A stretch of DNA of 64,000 nt from Moraxella cuniculi DSM 21768 (GCF_900156515.1 NZ_FTNU01000004.1:1-64000), one strand, 5' to 3'; shown: positions 35,299-44,781, numbered from the stretch's first letter. Numbers and translations: made by a program. The notes: generated by a model from the sequence alone, not told the origin.

Positions 35299-35958
35299 TT
35301 ATTGCTTGATAATCAGTGAATCAATGCCATTATTGCGTAGACGAACGCTGGCAGCACTGGCTTCGGCTTCGTTCATTGGCGTGGAGATGACCTGATAGAT
35401 GCTTATACCGTCTTTGGTGGTGCGGCGAATCACCACAGCATCTACGCCAGCCATCAGCACTTCGGCTCGTTTGATATCGGCTTCTTCGGCTTTGCGGTAG
35501 CTTTTGATTTGCAGGATATAATCGCCCTGCGTGGGTTTGTTTTGTGCGATGCCACGATCGGACTCTTGGTCTGGGGTGGTGCCGACTGGCGTATCGTCTG
35601 ATTTGGCGGCCGTGTCATCGCTGGACTTGGCGGTGCTGCCGATGACCAAATCTGTCGTTGGTGCAGGCAGAGAGCTTGCTTTATGCTGCTGAATGCTTAC
35701 ACCTTCAGGAATGCTTTGGAACTTTTGATTGGGCAGAACTTCATAAAACTCAAACACCATCGGTTCTTGCTTATCATAAGCAGTGGTCGCTGCCTCTGGC
35801 TGTGGGGCTGGGGCTGATGATGACCCAAAAAACAGCCAGCCAGCAATTGCCGCCAGCAACAAGCCGACAAGTATGGTAATGCCGCTCCAGCTGAACTTTG
35901 GTTCTGCGTCTGAAGAAATGGCGGTAACAGCAGGCTGGTTGTGGCTTTTTGGCGTCAT
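35299..35958 (-). CDS. SPOR-domain membrane protein (FtsN-like)
   Basis: About 219 residues from the ATG at 35958 (AGGA at good spacing). There is a short cytoplasmic N terminus, one membrane segment (about 27-45), a Pro/Ala/Thr/Asp-rich periplasmic linker (about 46-145), and a C-terminal SPOR domain (about 148-219: GDYILQIKSYRKAEEADIKR and on to RLRNNGIDSLIIKQ). SPOR domains bind denuded peptidoglycan at the septum. The topology equals FtsN, but SPOR proteins are diverse, so the exact role is open. argS, the frequent neighbour of ftsN-like genes in related bacteria, is not adjacent. Confidence 0.85.
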   Translation of the reverse strand: MTPKSHNQPAVTAISSDAEPKFSWSGITILVGLLLAAIAGWLFFGSSSAPAPQPEAATTAYDKQEPMVFEFYEVLPNQKFQSIPEGVSIQQHKASSLPAPTTDLVIGSTAKSSDDTAAKSDDTPVGTTPDQESDRGIAQNKPTQGDYILQIKSYRKAEEADIKRAEVLMAGVDAVVIRRTTKDGISIYQVISTPMNEAEASAASVRLRNNGIDSLIIKQ

Positions 35959-36060
35959 GATATATCCTGTGTAAATAAACGAAAAATTTGCCAAAGGTTG
36001 CTTTGGGCAATATTTTAGCAAATTTTTCCAAAAATATCGTGTTTAATTCTTGTATGAAGG

Positions 36061-36089
36061 TTGGTAGTTGCCATTTTTATTGTTATAAT
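36061..36089 (+). promoter_or_regulatory. Promoter of the DUF2788/lipoprotein pair
   Basis: TTGGTA (36061-36066) and TATAAT (36084-36089), with a 17-bp spacer and an extended TG before the -10. The start codon is 31 bp downstream. Confidence 0.6.
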
Positions 36090-36120
36090 GTGGTAATAAA
36101 TTATCACAAAGGTGCTTTTG

Positions 36121-36357
36121 ATGTCTGTGATGGCGACACAATTTATGGTATCTGCCGAGACAATAACCACTTTGGGGCTGTATGTCCTATTGCCAGTTTT
36201 TATCGGGTTTTTGATTTTTATCATGTGGGATATTTCAAAAAAGTCTGATGCAGGCAAGGCAGGAACTTTTTGGATTTTTGTTGCCTTGGGCATGGGCTTT
36301 TTTGGCTTTATTGCCAAGCTGGTTATCGAATTTGTGCTTGAAAAATGGGTTTTGTAA
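36121..36357 (+). CDS. DUF2788 family small membrane protein
   Basis: A 78-residue protein with two membrane segments (about 17-38 and 50-72) joined by the conserved polar loop WDISKKSDAGKAGTF, the recognisable feature of DUF2788. The ATG at 36121 follows AAAGG at 8 bp. The function is unknown. The small lipoprotein gene follows 30 bp later and is likely co-transcribed. Confidence 0.85.
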   Translation: MSVMATQFMVSAETITTLGLYVLLPVFIGFLIFIMWDISKKSDAGKAGTFWIFVALGMGFFGFIAKLVIEFVLEKWVL

Positions 36358-36387
36358 CGCATTTGGGCGTTTTATTTGGAGAATATT

Positions 36388-36732
36388 ATGAAAACTTTGG
36401 CAATTTTTGTGGCATTGTCGGCGGCGATGATGCTCAGTGCTTGTGGCGATAAGAAAGAGAAAGTCTATGCTGTTGATCGTGTTGAGGCGGCACAAGAGGC
36501 AGCTATGGCAAAAGCACCAAAGCCAGAAGAGATAATTTTTGAAGACCATGGTCAGCCAACCTTCGCCGAAACCGCTGCCAAGGGTGGTGCAAAACCAGCC
36601 GATGCTGCGACAACCGACACAGCCACAGCGGACAAGGCAGTTGAGGCGGCAGCTGACAAATCGGCTGAAAAAACTGATGAATCAGCAGACACCGCCAGCC
36701 AGTCGCAAGCAAGTGATGCTGCCAAGCAATAA
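36388..36732 (+). CDS. Small Ala/Asp-rich lipoprotein
   Basis: A 114-residue protein with a lipoprotein signal ending MLSAC (Cys19). The mature part is low complexity and rich in Ala, Lys, Asp, Glu and Thr (e.g. VEAAQEAAMAKAPKPEEI, and a tail of TDTATADKAVEAAADKSAEK type). It is likely disordered or helical. No domain recognised. TTGGAG precedes the ATG at 36388. It is the last gene before a terminator. Confidence 0.8.
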   Translation: MKTLAIFVALSAAMMLSACGDKKEKVYAVDRVEAAQEAAMAKAPKPEEIIFEDHGQPTFAETAAKGGAKPADAATTDTATADKAVEAAADKSAEKTDESADTASQSQASDAAKQ

Positions 36733-36737
36733 TCCCA

Positions 36738-36771
36738 AAACCCACAGGCTGTAGTTTGTGGGTTTATTTTT
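36738..36771 (+). terminator. Intrinsic terminator after the small lipoprotein
   Basis: AAACCCACA (36738-36746) pairs with TGTGGGTTT (36757-36765), followed by ATTTTT. Confidence 0.85.
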
Positions 36772-36894
36772 GTGTTTTTGCTTACCAAGCCTTCGGGTGG
36801 GCGTGGTAGTATCTGTGGCATTGGCACATAATATTGTGCAATGATATTTGATATATTATTTATTTTTAATTACCATTAACAACAAGGAGTGTCT

Positions 36895-38022
36895 ATGTCG
36901 GCAACAAATTTGGATTCTAAGCAACTGCTTGAGTACTCGGTGGTATATACCGAGCGTGCGGTTAATCATATGTCCATGCAATTTCAGGCGGTGATGCGAG
37001 GGTTGTCTTATGAGCTTCGGCAGCTATATCAGGCTGATGCGGTGGCAATCGTACCTGGCTCTGGCACATTTGGCATGGAGGCGGTGGTGCATACGCTGGC
37101 AAAAGACAAGGACTGTGTGGTGATTCGTAATGGCTGGTTCAGTTATCGCTGGACGCAGATTATGGACGCAACAGGTTTGGTGAAGTCTTGTCAGGTGTTC
37201 AAGGCACAAGCCAAGCAGCACGATGGCGTGTTACAGTTTGTCCCAGCTGATATTGACAAGGTGGTTGATTATATCCACAAGCAGCGTCCGCAGTTGGTGT
37301 TCGCACCCCATGTTGAGACAGCATCTGGCATTATGCTGCCTGATGATTATATCAAGGCTCTGGCACAAGCGGTGCACGCAGTTGATGGACTGTTAGTGGT
37401 TGATTGTATTGCTTCGGGGTGCTTGTGGCTGGATATGAAAAAGTTGGGCATAGATGTGCTGTTGTCTGCACCACAAAAAGGCTTGTCCAGTACACCTTGT
37501 GCTGGTTTGGTGATGTTGTCAGATGCCGCCAAGCAAGCAGTGGCGTGCAGTACGCCATCAAGTTTTGCACTTGATTTGCGAGCATGGCTCAATGTGATGG
37601 CAGCATACGACAGTGGCGGTCATGCTTATCATGCCACGATGCCAACCGATGGCTTGGTGCAGTTGTATCAGGCATTGCTTGAGGCAAAGACACAGGGCTA
37701 TGATGTGCTAAAAAATGCCCAAATCACACTTGGCGAGCGGATTTTGGCTTTATTAAATGCCAAAGGAATTAACAGCGTTGCCGATCGAGCAGTGCAGGCG
37801 TATGGGGTGATTGTTTGCCATGCACCAAACGAGGCGGTGCATAAGGGTGCGGCATTTGCCGAAGTGGGCGTGCAGATTGCTGCAGGCGTGCCATTGCAAC
37901 TTGATGAGCCAGCAGATTATCGCAGTTTTCGCATTGGACTGTTTGGCATTGATAAATTAACCGATATTGATGGCACGGTGGCACGCTTTGCATTGGCGGC
38001 AGATCAGGTGTTTGCGGTATAA
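36895..38022 (+). CDS. Class V aminotransferase (alanine-glyoxylate/serine-pyruvate type)
   Basis: This 375-residue PLP enzyme of fold type I starts at the ATG at 36895, 5 bp after AAGGAG. The cofactor-binding Asp170 is in LLVVDCIASGCLWLDMKK and the Schiff-base Lys195 in LLSAPQKGLSSTPCAG. The phosphate-contact region is VPGSGTFGMEAVV (about 53-65). The C terminus YRSFRIGLFGI matches the family. Its substrate could be serine, alanine or glyoxylate, or a related amino donor; the sequence does not decide. It is monocistronic; pepD follows after 213 bp. Confidence 0.9.
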   Translation: MSATNLDSKQLLEYSVVYTERAVNHMSMQFQAVMRGLSYELRQLYQADAVAIVPGSGTFGMEAVVHTLAKDKDCVVIRNGWFSYRWTQIMDATGLVKSCQVFKAQAKQHDGVLQFVPADIDKVVDYIHKQRPQLVFAPHVETASGIMLPDDYIKALAQAVHAVDGLLVVDCIASGCLWLDMKKLGIDVLLSAPQKGLSSTPCAGLVMLSDAAKQAVACSTPSSFALDLRAWLNVMAAYDSGGHAYHATMPTDGLVQLYQALLEAKTQGYDVLKNAQITLGERILALLNAKGINSVADRAVQAYGVIVCHAPNEAVHKGAAFAEVGVQIAAGVPLQLDEPADYRSFRIGLFGIDKLTDIDGTVARFALAADQVFAV

Positions 38023-38235
38023 TTTTGGATAGCTTGCCGCTAATATAAACGGCATGGGCGTATAAATTGGACAGGTGTTTTGCCGTTTTGCTGATTAATA
38101 TTGACAGATTGGCGGACAAAAGGGCGATGTGGGGCATTGCAGACCTGCTGTGGCTGTACTGCTTGGGGTGATGATTGGCATATTAAGAAATAAACTTAGG
38201 CGATACCAAGATAGCAAAAATAACTAGGAGGTTGT

Positions 38236-39738
38236 ATGAGTTTTCATGCTGTGGCATATGAACAAAATCTGGCGGTGGTTCAGGCATTTGAGCCGAGTCT
38301 GTTATGGCAATGGTTTGCACGCATCAGTGCAATTGCTCACCCAAGCCATCATGAAGAGGCTTTGGCAACTGATATTGTCGCATGGGCAAAGTCGCAAGGG
38401 CTGGCAGTACGCCGTGATGCGGTGGGCAATGTCATCATCAAAAAACCCGCTTCGGCAGGCTATGAGAATCGTGCTACCGTCGCTTTGCAGGCACATTTGG
38501 ACATGGTGCCACAGGCCAACGCTGAAGTGGAGCATGATTTTGCCACCGATCCCATCAGGCTGCGAATCAATCCCAATGACGGTGCTTGGCTGATGGCAAC
38601 AGGAACGACCTTGGGGGCGGATAATGGCATTGGCATGGCAAGTTGCCTTGCGGTATTGGCAGATGATACGCTGGCTCACCCAGAGCTTGAGGTGCTGCTT
38701 ACCATGACTGAGGAGACTGGCATGGTTGGGGTGTTTGGTTTGCAATCAGGCGAGCTTAACGCCACGATGATGATTAATACTGATACCGAGGAAATCGGCG
38801 AGGTGTATATCGGCTGTGCTGGTGGCATTGATGCTGATGTCAGATTGCCCGTGCTGTGGCAAAAAACCGCCTTTGATACCGCCATCACCATCGATATTAA
38901 GGGCTTGCGTGGTGGGCATTCTGGGCTGGATATTGATAAGAACCGCAGCAGTGCCATCAAGATATTGGCACGAGTTTTGGCGGTGCTAAATCAACAGTTT
39001 TCTGGACAATTTGCCATCTCTGGACTGCATGGCGGTACTTTGCGAAACGCCATCGCTCGTGAGGCAACCGCAACCATCAGTTTGCCACAGACCATCAAAT
39101 CCCAAGTTGTGCAGTGCATTGAGCTGACTTTGGATACAATAGCTGCCGAAATTGCCAAGGCGGAACCGAACTTTGTTGGTACGGTGGCACAAACTGCCCT
39201 GCCAGATACCAGCTTGACACCACAAGACAGCACGCAAGTGGTGGATTTGATTCATGCTTTGCCAAATGGAGTGGTACGCCAAAGCGATGTGGTAGCAGAT
39301 ACGGTTGAGACTTCTTTATCGTTTGGGCAATTGGCACTTGATGAGTCAGGTCTGCGGTGCGTGTTGCTGATTCGCTCATTGGTAGAATCTGGCAAGATGG
39401 CGGTGTGCGATGTTTTGTCAAGCATTGCACGCCTAGCAGGTGCAAGCGTGTGTTTTAGCGGCGATTATGTTGGCTGGAATCCTGATGAGAATTCTCCAAT
39501 CACAGCCCTGACCGTGTCTTTGTACGAAAAAATCCTAAACCGCAAGCCTGATATCAAGGTCATTCATGCAGGGCTGGAATGCGGTTTGATCAAAAAAAGC
39601 CACCCCAACCTTGATATTGTCTCAATTGGGCCTACCATCAAAAATGCTCACTCGCCTGATGAGATGGTGCATATCGAATCGGTGGCGGCTTATTGGCGAT
39701 TATTGACTGATATTTTGGCAAATGCACCAATGCGATGA
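38236..39738 (+). CDS. pepD: Cytosol non-specific dipeptidase (Xaa-His dipeptidase) PepD
   Basis: This 500-residue M20-family metallopeptidase hydrolyses dipeptides in the cytoplasm. Metal and catalytic motifs visible are LQAHLDMVPQ, LGADNGIGMAS and the general-base pair in TMTEETGMVG, with the late HAGLECGLI and AHSPDEMVHIES. The dimerisation lid lies around GLRGGHSGLDIDKNRSSAIK. It is close to E. coli PepD (485 residues) in length. AGGAGG sits 6 bp before the ATG, the strongest ribosome-binding site in this neighbourhood. Confidence 0.96.
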   Translation: MSFHAVAYEQNLAVVQAFEPSLLWQWFARISAIAHPSHHEEALATDIVAWAKSQGLAVRRDAVGNVIIKKPASAGYENRATVALQAHLDMVPQANAEVEHDFATDPIRLRINPNDGAWLMATGTTLGADNGIGMASCLAVLADDTLAHPELEVLLTMTEETGMVGVFGLQSGELNATMMINTDTEEIGEVYIGCAGGIDADVRLPVLWQKTAFDTAITIDIKGLRGGHSGLDIDKNRSSAIKILARVLAVLNQQFSGQFAISGLHGGTLRNAIAREATATISLPQTIKSQVVQCIELTLDTIAAEIAKAEPNFVGTVAQTALPDTSLTPQDSTQVVDLIHALPNGVVRQSDVVADTVETSLSFGQLALDESGLRCVLLIRSLVESGKMAVCDVLSSIARLAGASVCFSGDYVGWNPDENSPITALTVSLYEKILNRKPDIKVIHAGLECGLIKKSHPNLDIVSIGPTIKNAHSPDEMVHIESVAAYWRLLTDILANAPMR

Positions 39739-40199
39739 TTTAACTTGACGGTTGAGTGCTTTAAGATAACAGTTGATGCCATCAAAATTTGGGTACGATC
39801 CCATATGGATGCAAACACTTGGCTTGGCAATGATCTGCTTGGCGGTTGCTAATGTTTAATCAATTGCCAAAATTGTATGGGTGGCGGATAGCTATCTGCT
39901 GGCAAATGTTTATGCCTAAGGCTGCAAAGGTTATTTGGCAGCAAAGCCAAGTGGCAAAATGATGGGTTTGTCGGTTGAATAAACTTGCAGCTTGGGACAA
40001 GAGTGCGATAAAGCCATGATAATTTATCGCAAATTAACACGGTCAGCATTGTTTGTTTGAACCAAAATTGGCGACAAGACTATAGCGACAAGACTTGGAA
40101 TATTGCCAAATCTATAGGCAAGTGCGAGCTTGGCAGGACAATGCTTGGTGCAAAAGACTGCACCAAGTGATAAATTTGCCAAGTTGGGGTCGGTGATTT
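39739..40199. other. Gap between pepD and glmU with one perfect inverted repeat
   Basis: 461 bp between convergent genes. CTTGGTGCA (40144-40152) and TGCACCAAG (40159-40167) make a 9-bp stem with a 6-base loop, 32 bp beyond the glmU stop. It lacks a T run on either side, so its role as terminator is uncertain. No frame here has a ribosome-binding site or resembles a known protein. Confidence 0.4.
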
Positions 40200-41558
40200 T
40201 TAGGTTTTTTTCGTGGGGCGATGCCAGTTGTCAATGGTAACTTGCTGACTGCGTGCCAGTGTTAATTTGTCATCGGCGGCATCTTTGGTAATCACTGATC
40301 CTGCCCCGATGGTGGCGTTGTTGCCGATATTAACAGGAGCGACAAGGCTGGAATTGCTGCCCACAAAAGCACCATCACCGATGATTGTGCGAGATTTGTT
40401 CACGCCGTCATAGTTGCAAGTGATGACGCCAGCACCAATATTAACCTCGCGACCAATTTCACTGTCGCCAGCATAGCTTAGGTGGTTGATTTTGCTGCCT
40501 TGTCCGAGCGTGGTTTTTTTGGTCTCGACAAAGTTGCCGATTTTGACATTGTCAGCCAGCAGAGTCTGGGGGCGTAAATGGGCAAAAGGCCCAATGCTGG
40601 CATCAGAGCCGATATTACTGCCGTCAATGACGCAATAAGGCTTGATATGAGTGGCGTTGCCGATGGTGCTGTCAGTGATGATTGTTCCTGCGTCAATCTG
40701 CACACCATCACCAAGCGACACCTCGCCGATAAATATGGTATTGATATCAATAAACACATCTTGCCCACAGCGCAGTCGCCCACGAATATCTACACGATCA
40801 GGGTCGGCAAACTGCACGCCAGCGTGTTGTAAGGTGCGTATCTGATGAGCCTGATAGTGGCGTTCTAGATTTGCCAACTGAATGCGGTCATTCACCCCTT
40901 CGATTTCAAAATCAAACTCTGGGGAAATGGTCGCAATCTCCACACCATCAGCAACCGCCAATTTGACAATATCGGTCAGGTAATATTCACCCTGTGCGTT
41001 ATCATTGGTGAGACAAGGCAGGTATTTGTGCAATAGGGCGTTGTCCACGCAATAAATGCCGCTGTTGATTTCTTTGATGGCTTTTTGGGCATCGGTGGCG
41101 TCTTTTTGTTCAACGATGGCAATGACTTGCTCGTTTTTGCGGATAATGCGACCCAGCCCAAATGGATTGTCCACCTCTAGGGTCAGCATGGAAATGCCAG
41201 CTGTGTTGGCAGCGACCAATTGTTTGAGTGTGTTTTCGGTGGTAAGTGGCACATCACCATACAAAATCAGGCTTTTGCCTGTGGTGGGCAGATGAGGTAG
41301 GGCGACTTTGACAGCATCACCTGTGCCAAGTTGCTCGGTTTGTTCGGCAAAAATAATATCATACCCTGCCAGTGCCTGCTTGACCATCTGACCACCAAAG
41401 CCATAAATCAGCACAGTGCTGTCTGCACCGATGGCAGCACAAGTGTCTAGCACATGACGCACCAAAGGCTTACCAGCTAAGGTTTGTAGCACCTTTGGTC
41501 TGGTGGATTTCATGCGTGTGCCTTTGCCAGCGGCCAAGATGATGGTATGCAGGGTCAT
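40200..41558 (-). CDS. glmU: Bifunctional UDP-GlcNAc pyrophosphorylase / glucosamine-1-phosphate acetyltransferase GlmU
   Basis: This 452-residue enzyme makes UDP-N-acetylglucosamine for peptidoglycan and lipopolysaccharide. The N-terminal uridyltransferase has IILAAGKGTRMKSTRPKVLQ and ILYGDVPLTT. The C-terminal left-handed beta helix starts near residue 250 with hexapeptide repeats (e.g. VNIGAGVITCNYDGVNKSRT, NIGNNATIGAGSVITKDA). AGGAG lies 6 bp before the ATG. It starts only 9 bp after the permease stop upstream, making it the last gene of an amino-acid transporter operon. glmS is not adjacent. Confidence 0.97.
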   Translation of the reverse strand: MTLHTIILAAGKGTRMKSTRPKVLQTLAGKPLVRHVLDTCAAIGADSTVLIYGFGGQMVKQALAGYDIIFAEQTEQLGTGDAVKVALPHLPTTGKSLILYGDVPLTTENTLKQLVAANTAGISMLTLEVDNPFGLGRIIRKNEQVIAIVEQKDATDAQKAIKEINSGIYCVDNALLHKYLPCLTNDNAQGEYYLTDIVKLAVADGVEIATISPEFDFEIEGVNDRIQLANLERHYQAHQIRTLQHAGVQFADPDRVDIRGRLRCGQDVFIDINTIFIGEVSLGDGVQIDAGTIITDSTIGNATHIKPYCVIDGSNIGSDASIGPFAHLRPQTLLADNVKIGNFVETKKTTLGQGSKINHLSYAGDSEIGREVNIGAGVITCNYDGVNKSRTIIGDGAFVGSNSSLVAPVNIGNNATIGAGSVITKDAADDKLTLARSQQVTIDNWHRPTKKT

Positions 41559-41567
41559 GATGGCTCC

Positions 41568-42278
41568 TTAGGATTGATGAGTAGGTGTGTAGTATTTGTG
41601 GCGATTGATGCGATGCTCAAACTGGCGAAATGCGAACAAAAATACCCAGCTGATGAGCAGATAAATCACCCCAGCGGCAAAATACATCTCAAGGTTCAGG
41701 TAAGTTGCAGCCATGATTTCACGAGCCTTATAGGTCAGCTCAGCAACAGTGATTGATGCCGCCAAAGCACTGCCTTTTAGCATAAAAATCACCTCATTGC
41801 TATAGGCAGGAATCATGATACCAAAGGCACGAGGCAGGGTGATGCGGCGTAATTTTTTTAGCTTGGACATACCGATGGCATCGGCAGCTTCCAGTTCGCC
41901 TTGTGGCACAGCTTGTATGGCACCACGCACAATCTCGGCAATGTAGGCAGAGGTATTGAGTGTAAAAGCAATGATGGCACACCAGTAGGCTTGGCTTAGC
42001 ACAGGCTGCCACAGGGCAGATTGCTTGATGGCATCAAATTGACCCAAGCCATAATAGATTAAGAAAATCTGCACCAAAAGCGGCGTGCCACGAAAAAAGA
42101 AAATATACATCGCAGGGATTGCACGCAGCCATACCACAGGCGACAACCGCCATAAGCCAAGCAAAACACCAAAGATAAGACCCAAGGCACAAGAGGCAAT
42201 CACCAGCTCAAGCGTGGTGATGGACGCTGACAACAGGTCAGGAAAATACTTAATAATCGCTTGCCAATTCCAATTCAT
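41568..42278 (-). CDS. Polar amino-acid ABC transporter permease (HisM/ArtM type)
   Basis: A 236-residue inner-membrane permease with about five membrane segments. The EAA loop (ELEAADAIGMSKLKKLRRIT) is intact, as is the early FFRGTPLLVQIFLIYYGL signature of HisM/ArtM-type permeases. It pairs with the other permease directly upstream, overlapping it by 4 bp (ATGA), which implies translational coupling. Substrate is probably a basic or polar amino acid, by family. glmU follows within 9 bp. Confidence 0.92.
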   Translation of the reverse strand: MNWNWQAIIKYFPDLLSASITTLELVIASCALGLIFGVLLGLWRLSPVVWLRAIPAMYIFFFRGTPLLVQIFLIYYGLGQFDAIKQSALWQPVLSQAYWCAIIAFTLNTSAYIAEIVRGAIQAVPQGELEAADAIGMSKLKKLRRITLPRAFGIMIPAYSNEVIFMLKGSALAASITVAELTYKAREIMAATYLNLEMYFAAGVIYLLISWVFLFAFRQFEHRINRHKYYTPTHQS

Positions 42279-42997
42279 GCCTGACCTCGTGATTGTTTGC
42301 GTAACATCTTAGCGTAGCGTGCAGCAGGGTTGGCACGAGCCTCGCACCACATAACAAACAGCGTAATGATTGATGTCAAAGCCAAATAAATCAGTGCCGC
42401 TGCCAAATAAAAAGTAAATGGTTTTTGGGTTGCTTGCGAAGCACGCTGGGCAAAATACATTAAATCCTTCAGTCCGATGAGTGATACTAGGGCGGTGTCT
42501 TTGAGCAGTACCAGTGTCAAGTTGCCAAGTCCGGGCAGGGCAACAAGCCACATTTGGGGTAGGATAATGCGTGTCCAAGTCTGAAAAGGCGTCATGCCAA
42601 GACTTTCGGCAGCCTCAAACTGACCCTTGGGAATGTCTTGAATCGCCATGCGAAAAACTTCGGTGGCGTAGGCTCCAAACATGACAGAAAGAGCCACAAC
42701 CCCTGCCCAGAATTCAGAAATATTAATGCGACCTTGATAGCCAAGCTGTTTGGCGATGACCAAAAAAATCACACTGCCGCCATAAAAGATAAAAAACACC
42801 ATGAGCAGTTCAGGAATGCCACGCACGACAGTTGTGTAGATATTGGCAAGTTTTTGCAAAATCCACAGGTTTGAGAGTTTGGCACACGCACCCAGCAGCC
42901 CAAAAATCAAACCAAAAAACAAACTGGCAAGACCCAGTTTGATGGTCAAAAGTGTACCTTGTATTAAAATTGGGCCGTAGCCTTGTAAGTCAAACAC
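42275..42997 (-). CDS. Polar amino-acid ABC transporter permease (HisQ/ArtQ type)
   Basis: About 240 residues if translation starts at the GTG at 42997, which follows AAGGT at good spacing and aligns with the HisQ N terminus. A TTG at 43057 would add 20 atypical residues. Family signatures are YTTVVRGIPELLMVFFIFYG and the EAA loop QFEAAESLGMTPFQTWTRII. It forms the heterodimeric channel with the next gene. A small hairpin (43110-43129) lies in the 178-bp gap upstream, between it and the last binding-protein gene. Confidence 0.9.
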   Translation of the reverse strand: MFDLQGYGPILIQGTLLTIKLGLASLFFGLIFGLLGACAKLSNLWILQKLANIYTTVVRGIPELLMVFFIFYGGSVIFLVIAKQLGYQGRINISEFWAGVVALSVMFGAYATEVFRMAIQDIPKGQFEAAESLGMTPFQTWTRIILPQMWLVALPGLGNLTLVLLKDTALVSLIGLKDLMYFAQRASQATQKPFTFYLAAALIYLALTSIITLFVMWCEARANPAARYAKMLRKQSRGQA

Positions 42998-43109
42998 GCT
43001 GATACCTTGTGCGTTGCCTGAGCAACTTTTGATGTTAATATAAACGCACACTGGCAAGGTCTAGCCCAGCCAAGAGTGCAATGGATTATTGTAGCACAAA
43101 ACAGACCGC

Positions 43110-43129
43110 TGACCTAGAAACCTAGGTCA
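43110..43129 (-). repeat. Hairpin between binding-protein and permease genes
   Basis: TGACCTAG (43110-43117) and CTAGGTCA (43122-43129) form a perfect 8-bp stem with a 4-base loop and no T run. In similar operons a hairpin here stabilises or attenuates the message so that binding protein is made in excess over permease; that role is inference. Confidence 0.5.
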
Positions 43130-43175
43130 AGCCTGATAAACTCGTCTTTGGTGGAACTGTGCTGATGGGCTTGTG

Positions 43176-43961
43176 TTATTGCAAGTCCTTTGGCATGCCT
43201 TCAGCACCAAAATGCTTGATGACGATTTTTTCATAAGTGCCATCAGCCTTGATGGCATCTAGGGCGTCGTTGATTTTTTGTAGCAACTCTGTGTTGCCTT
43301 TATCAACGGCGACAGCGACTTTGTCATCGATGTCAATATCAGAACCTTTGATGGTGAAATTTTTGCCCAAATCAGATTTCAGCCAAGTCAAAGCAGGTAA
43401 TTTGTCAGAAATCATGGCATCGGCACGACCATTGCCCAAATCAATAAAGGCATTGTCCAGCGTGTCATACAGCTGTGGCTTGCTGTTTGGGTAAGTCTGG
43501 GTCAGCCACTGGCTTGAGATGGTTGAGCGTTGGGCGGTGATTTTGGCATTTTCGATGTCGGTTTTTGAACTTGGGTCAAATTTGGAATCGTTTTTTGCCA
43601 AAAATACCAAATAGTTAATGTAGTAAGGCTTGCTAAAATCTACCTGCTCGCTACGCTCTGCGGTTACAGACATTGCCGAAACGATGGCATCAAATTTGCC
43701 TGTTTTTAGTGCAGGGATAATGCCGTCCCAATCTTGAGCGGTGATTTGGCATTGTGTTTGCATTTTTTCGCACAGAGCATTGGCGATGTCAATATCAAAC
43801 CCAGCCAAGCTACCATCAGGATTGGTAAAATTATACGGTGCATAAGAGCCTTCGGTGGCGATACGCAGCACCGAGTCGGTTGTATTGTTTTGGTTGCCGC
43901 AGGCAGTTAATGCCAATGCACCAAGCATGGTTGCAAATAGGGCGGTGGTTTTTAGTTTCAT
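43176..43961 (-). CDS. Amino-acid-binding lipoprotein, third of three
   Basis: A 261-residue family 3 solute-binding protein. Three ATG codons follow AAGGAG; the third (43961) has the best spacing and gives a signal ending LTAC (Cys21), so it is a lipoprotein. Binding-fold signatures: IATEGSYAPYNFTNPDGSLA, GFDIDIANALCEKM, QDWDGIIPALKTGKFDAIV and the late [12 protein letters not shown]. It is clearly a paralogue of the two genes upstream. Ligand unknown; the family includes lysine/arginine/ornithine and histidine binders. Confidence 0.92.
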   Translation of the reverse strand: MKLKTTALFATMLGALALTACGNQNNTTDSVLRIATEGSYAPYNFTNPDGSLAGFDIDIANALCEKMQTQCQITAQDWDGIIPALKTGKFDAIVSAMSVTAERSEQVDFSKPYYINYLVFLAKNDSKFDPSSKTDIENAKITAQRSTISSQWLTQTYPNSKPQLYDTLDNAFIDLGNGRADAMISDKLPALTWLKSDLGKNFTIKGSDIDIDDKVAVAVDKGNTELLQKINDALDAIKADGTYEKIVIKHFGAEGMPKDLQ

Positions 43962-44004
43962 CATCATCTCCTTGATTGACTGATGGGTGCCTATCTTGGC
44001 GGTG

Positions 44005-44781
44005 TTATTTTTGCAATAAAGTTTGTTTGTCAAAATACTTGCTGACGATTTCGTCATATTTGCCATTTTGCTTTAGGGCGGCAAGTGCATTGTCAAAATC
44101 TGCTTTTAGGGCAGTGTCGCCTTTGCGGACAGCGATGGCAACCTTGTCATTGATGTCAATGGGCTGACCTTTGATCTCAAAATTTGCCCCTGTCTCGGTG
44201 CTTAGCCAGTCGGTGATTGGCACAGCATCAGACAGCATCAAATCAGCACGCCCTGCTGACAAATCAAGATGGGCATTGTCTTGTTTGTCATAAGCCTTGA
44301 CGATGGCATCGGGGTGGTTTTGTTTGAGGTAATCAGCTGCCAGTGTCGCCTGCTGTGTGGCGACCGTTTTGCCAGCAATGCTATCGATGGTGGTGGCATC
44401 GCCTTTTTTACCAACCAGTACCAACGCATTGTCAAAATACGGCTCGCTAAAATCCACCACTTGCTGACGCTCTTGCGTGATGGACATACCTGCCATAATC
44501 GCATCAGATTGATTGGCGTTTAGGCTTGGAATTAAGCTGTCCCAATCTTGGCTGATGATGTTGCACTGGGCTTTGATTTGCTCGCACAGGGCATTGGCAA
44601 GGTCAATCTCAAAACCCACCACATTGCCCTGCGTATCCAGATAGCTAAAGGGCTTAAAATTTGACTCGGTTGCGATGCGAATTTGTCGTGTAGCATCAGC
44701 GGGCTTATCATTGTTGGTGCCGCAAGCGGTAAGTGTGGCAAGGGCAAGGGCGGCGGTTGTTAATTTTATAATAAATTTCAT
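44005..44781 (-). CDS. Amino-acid-binding lipoprotein, second of three
   Basis: A 258-residue paralogue of its neighbours. Signal ends TLTAC (Cys20). Signatures are IATESNFKPFSYLDTQGNVV, GFEIDLANALCEQIKAQC, QDWDSLIPSLNANQSDAIMA and GMSITQERQQVVDFSEPYFD. GGAG lies 7 bp before the ATG. Divergence among the three copies in the ligand-pocket region suggests different ligands sharing one permease, as with HisJ and ArgT in enteric bacteria. This is inference. Confidence 0.92.
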   Translation of the reverse strand: MKFIIKLTTAALALATLTACGTNNDKPADATRQIRIATESNFKPFSYLDTQGNVVGFEIDLANALCEQIKAQCNIISQDWDSLIPSLNANQSDAIMAGMSITQERQQVVDFSEPYFDNALVLVGKKGDATTIDSIAGKTVATQQATLAADYLKQNHPDAIVKAYDKQDNAHLDLSAGRADLMLSDAVPITDWLSTETGANFEIKGQPIDINDKVAIAVRKGDTALKADFDNALAALKQNGKYDEIVSKYFDKQTLLQK

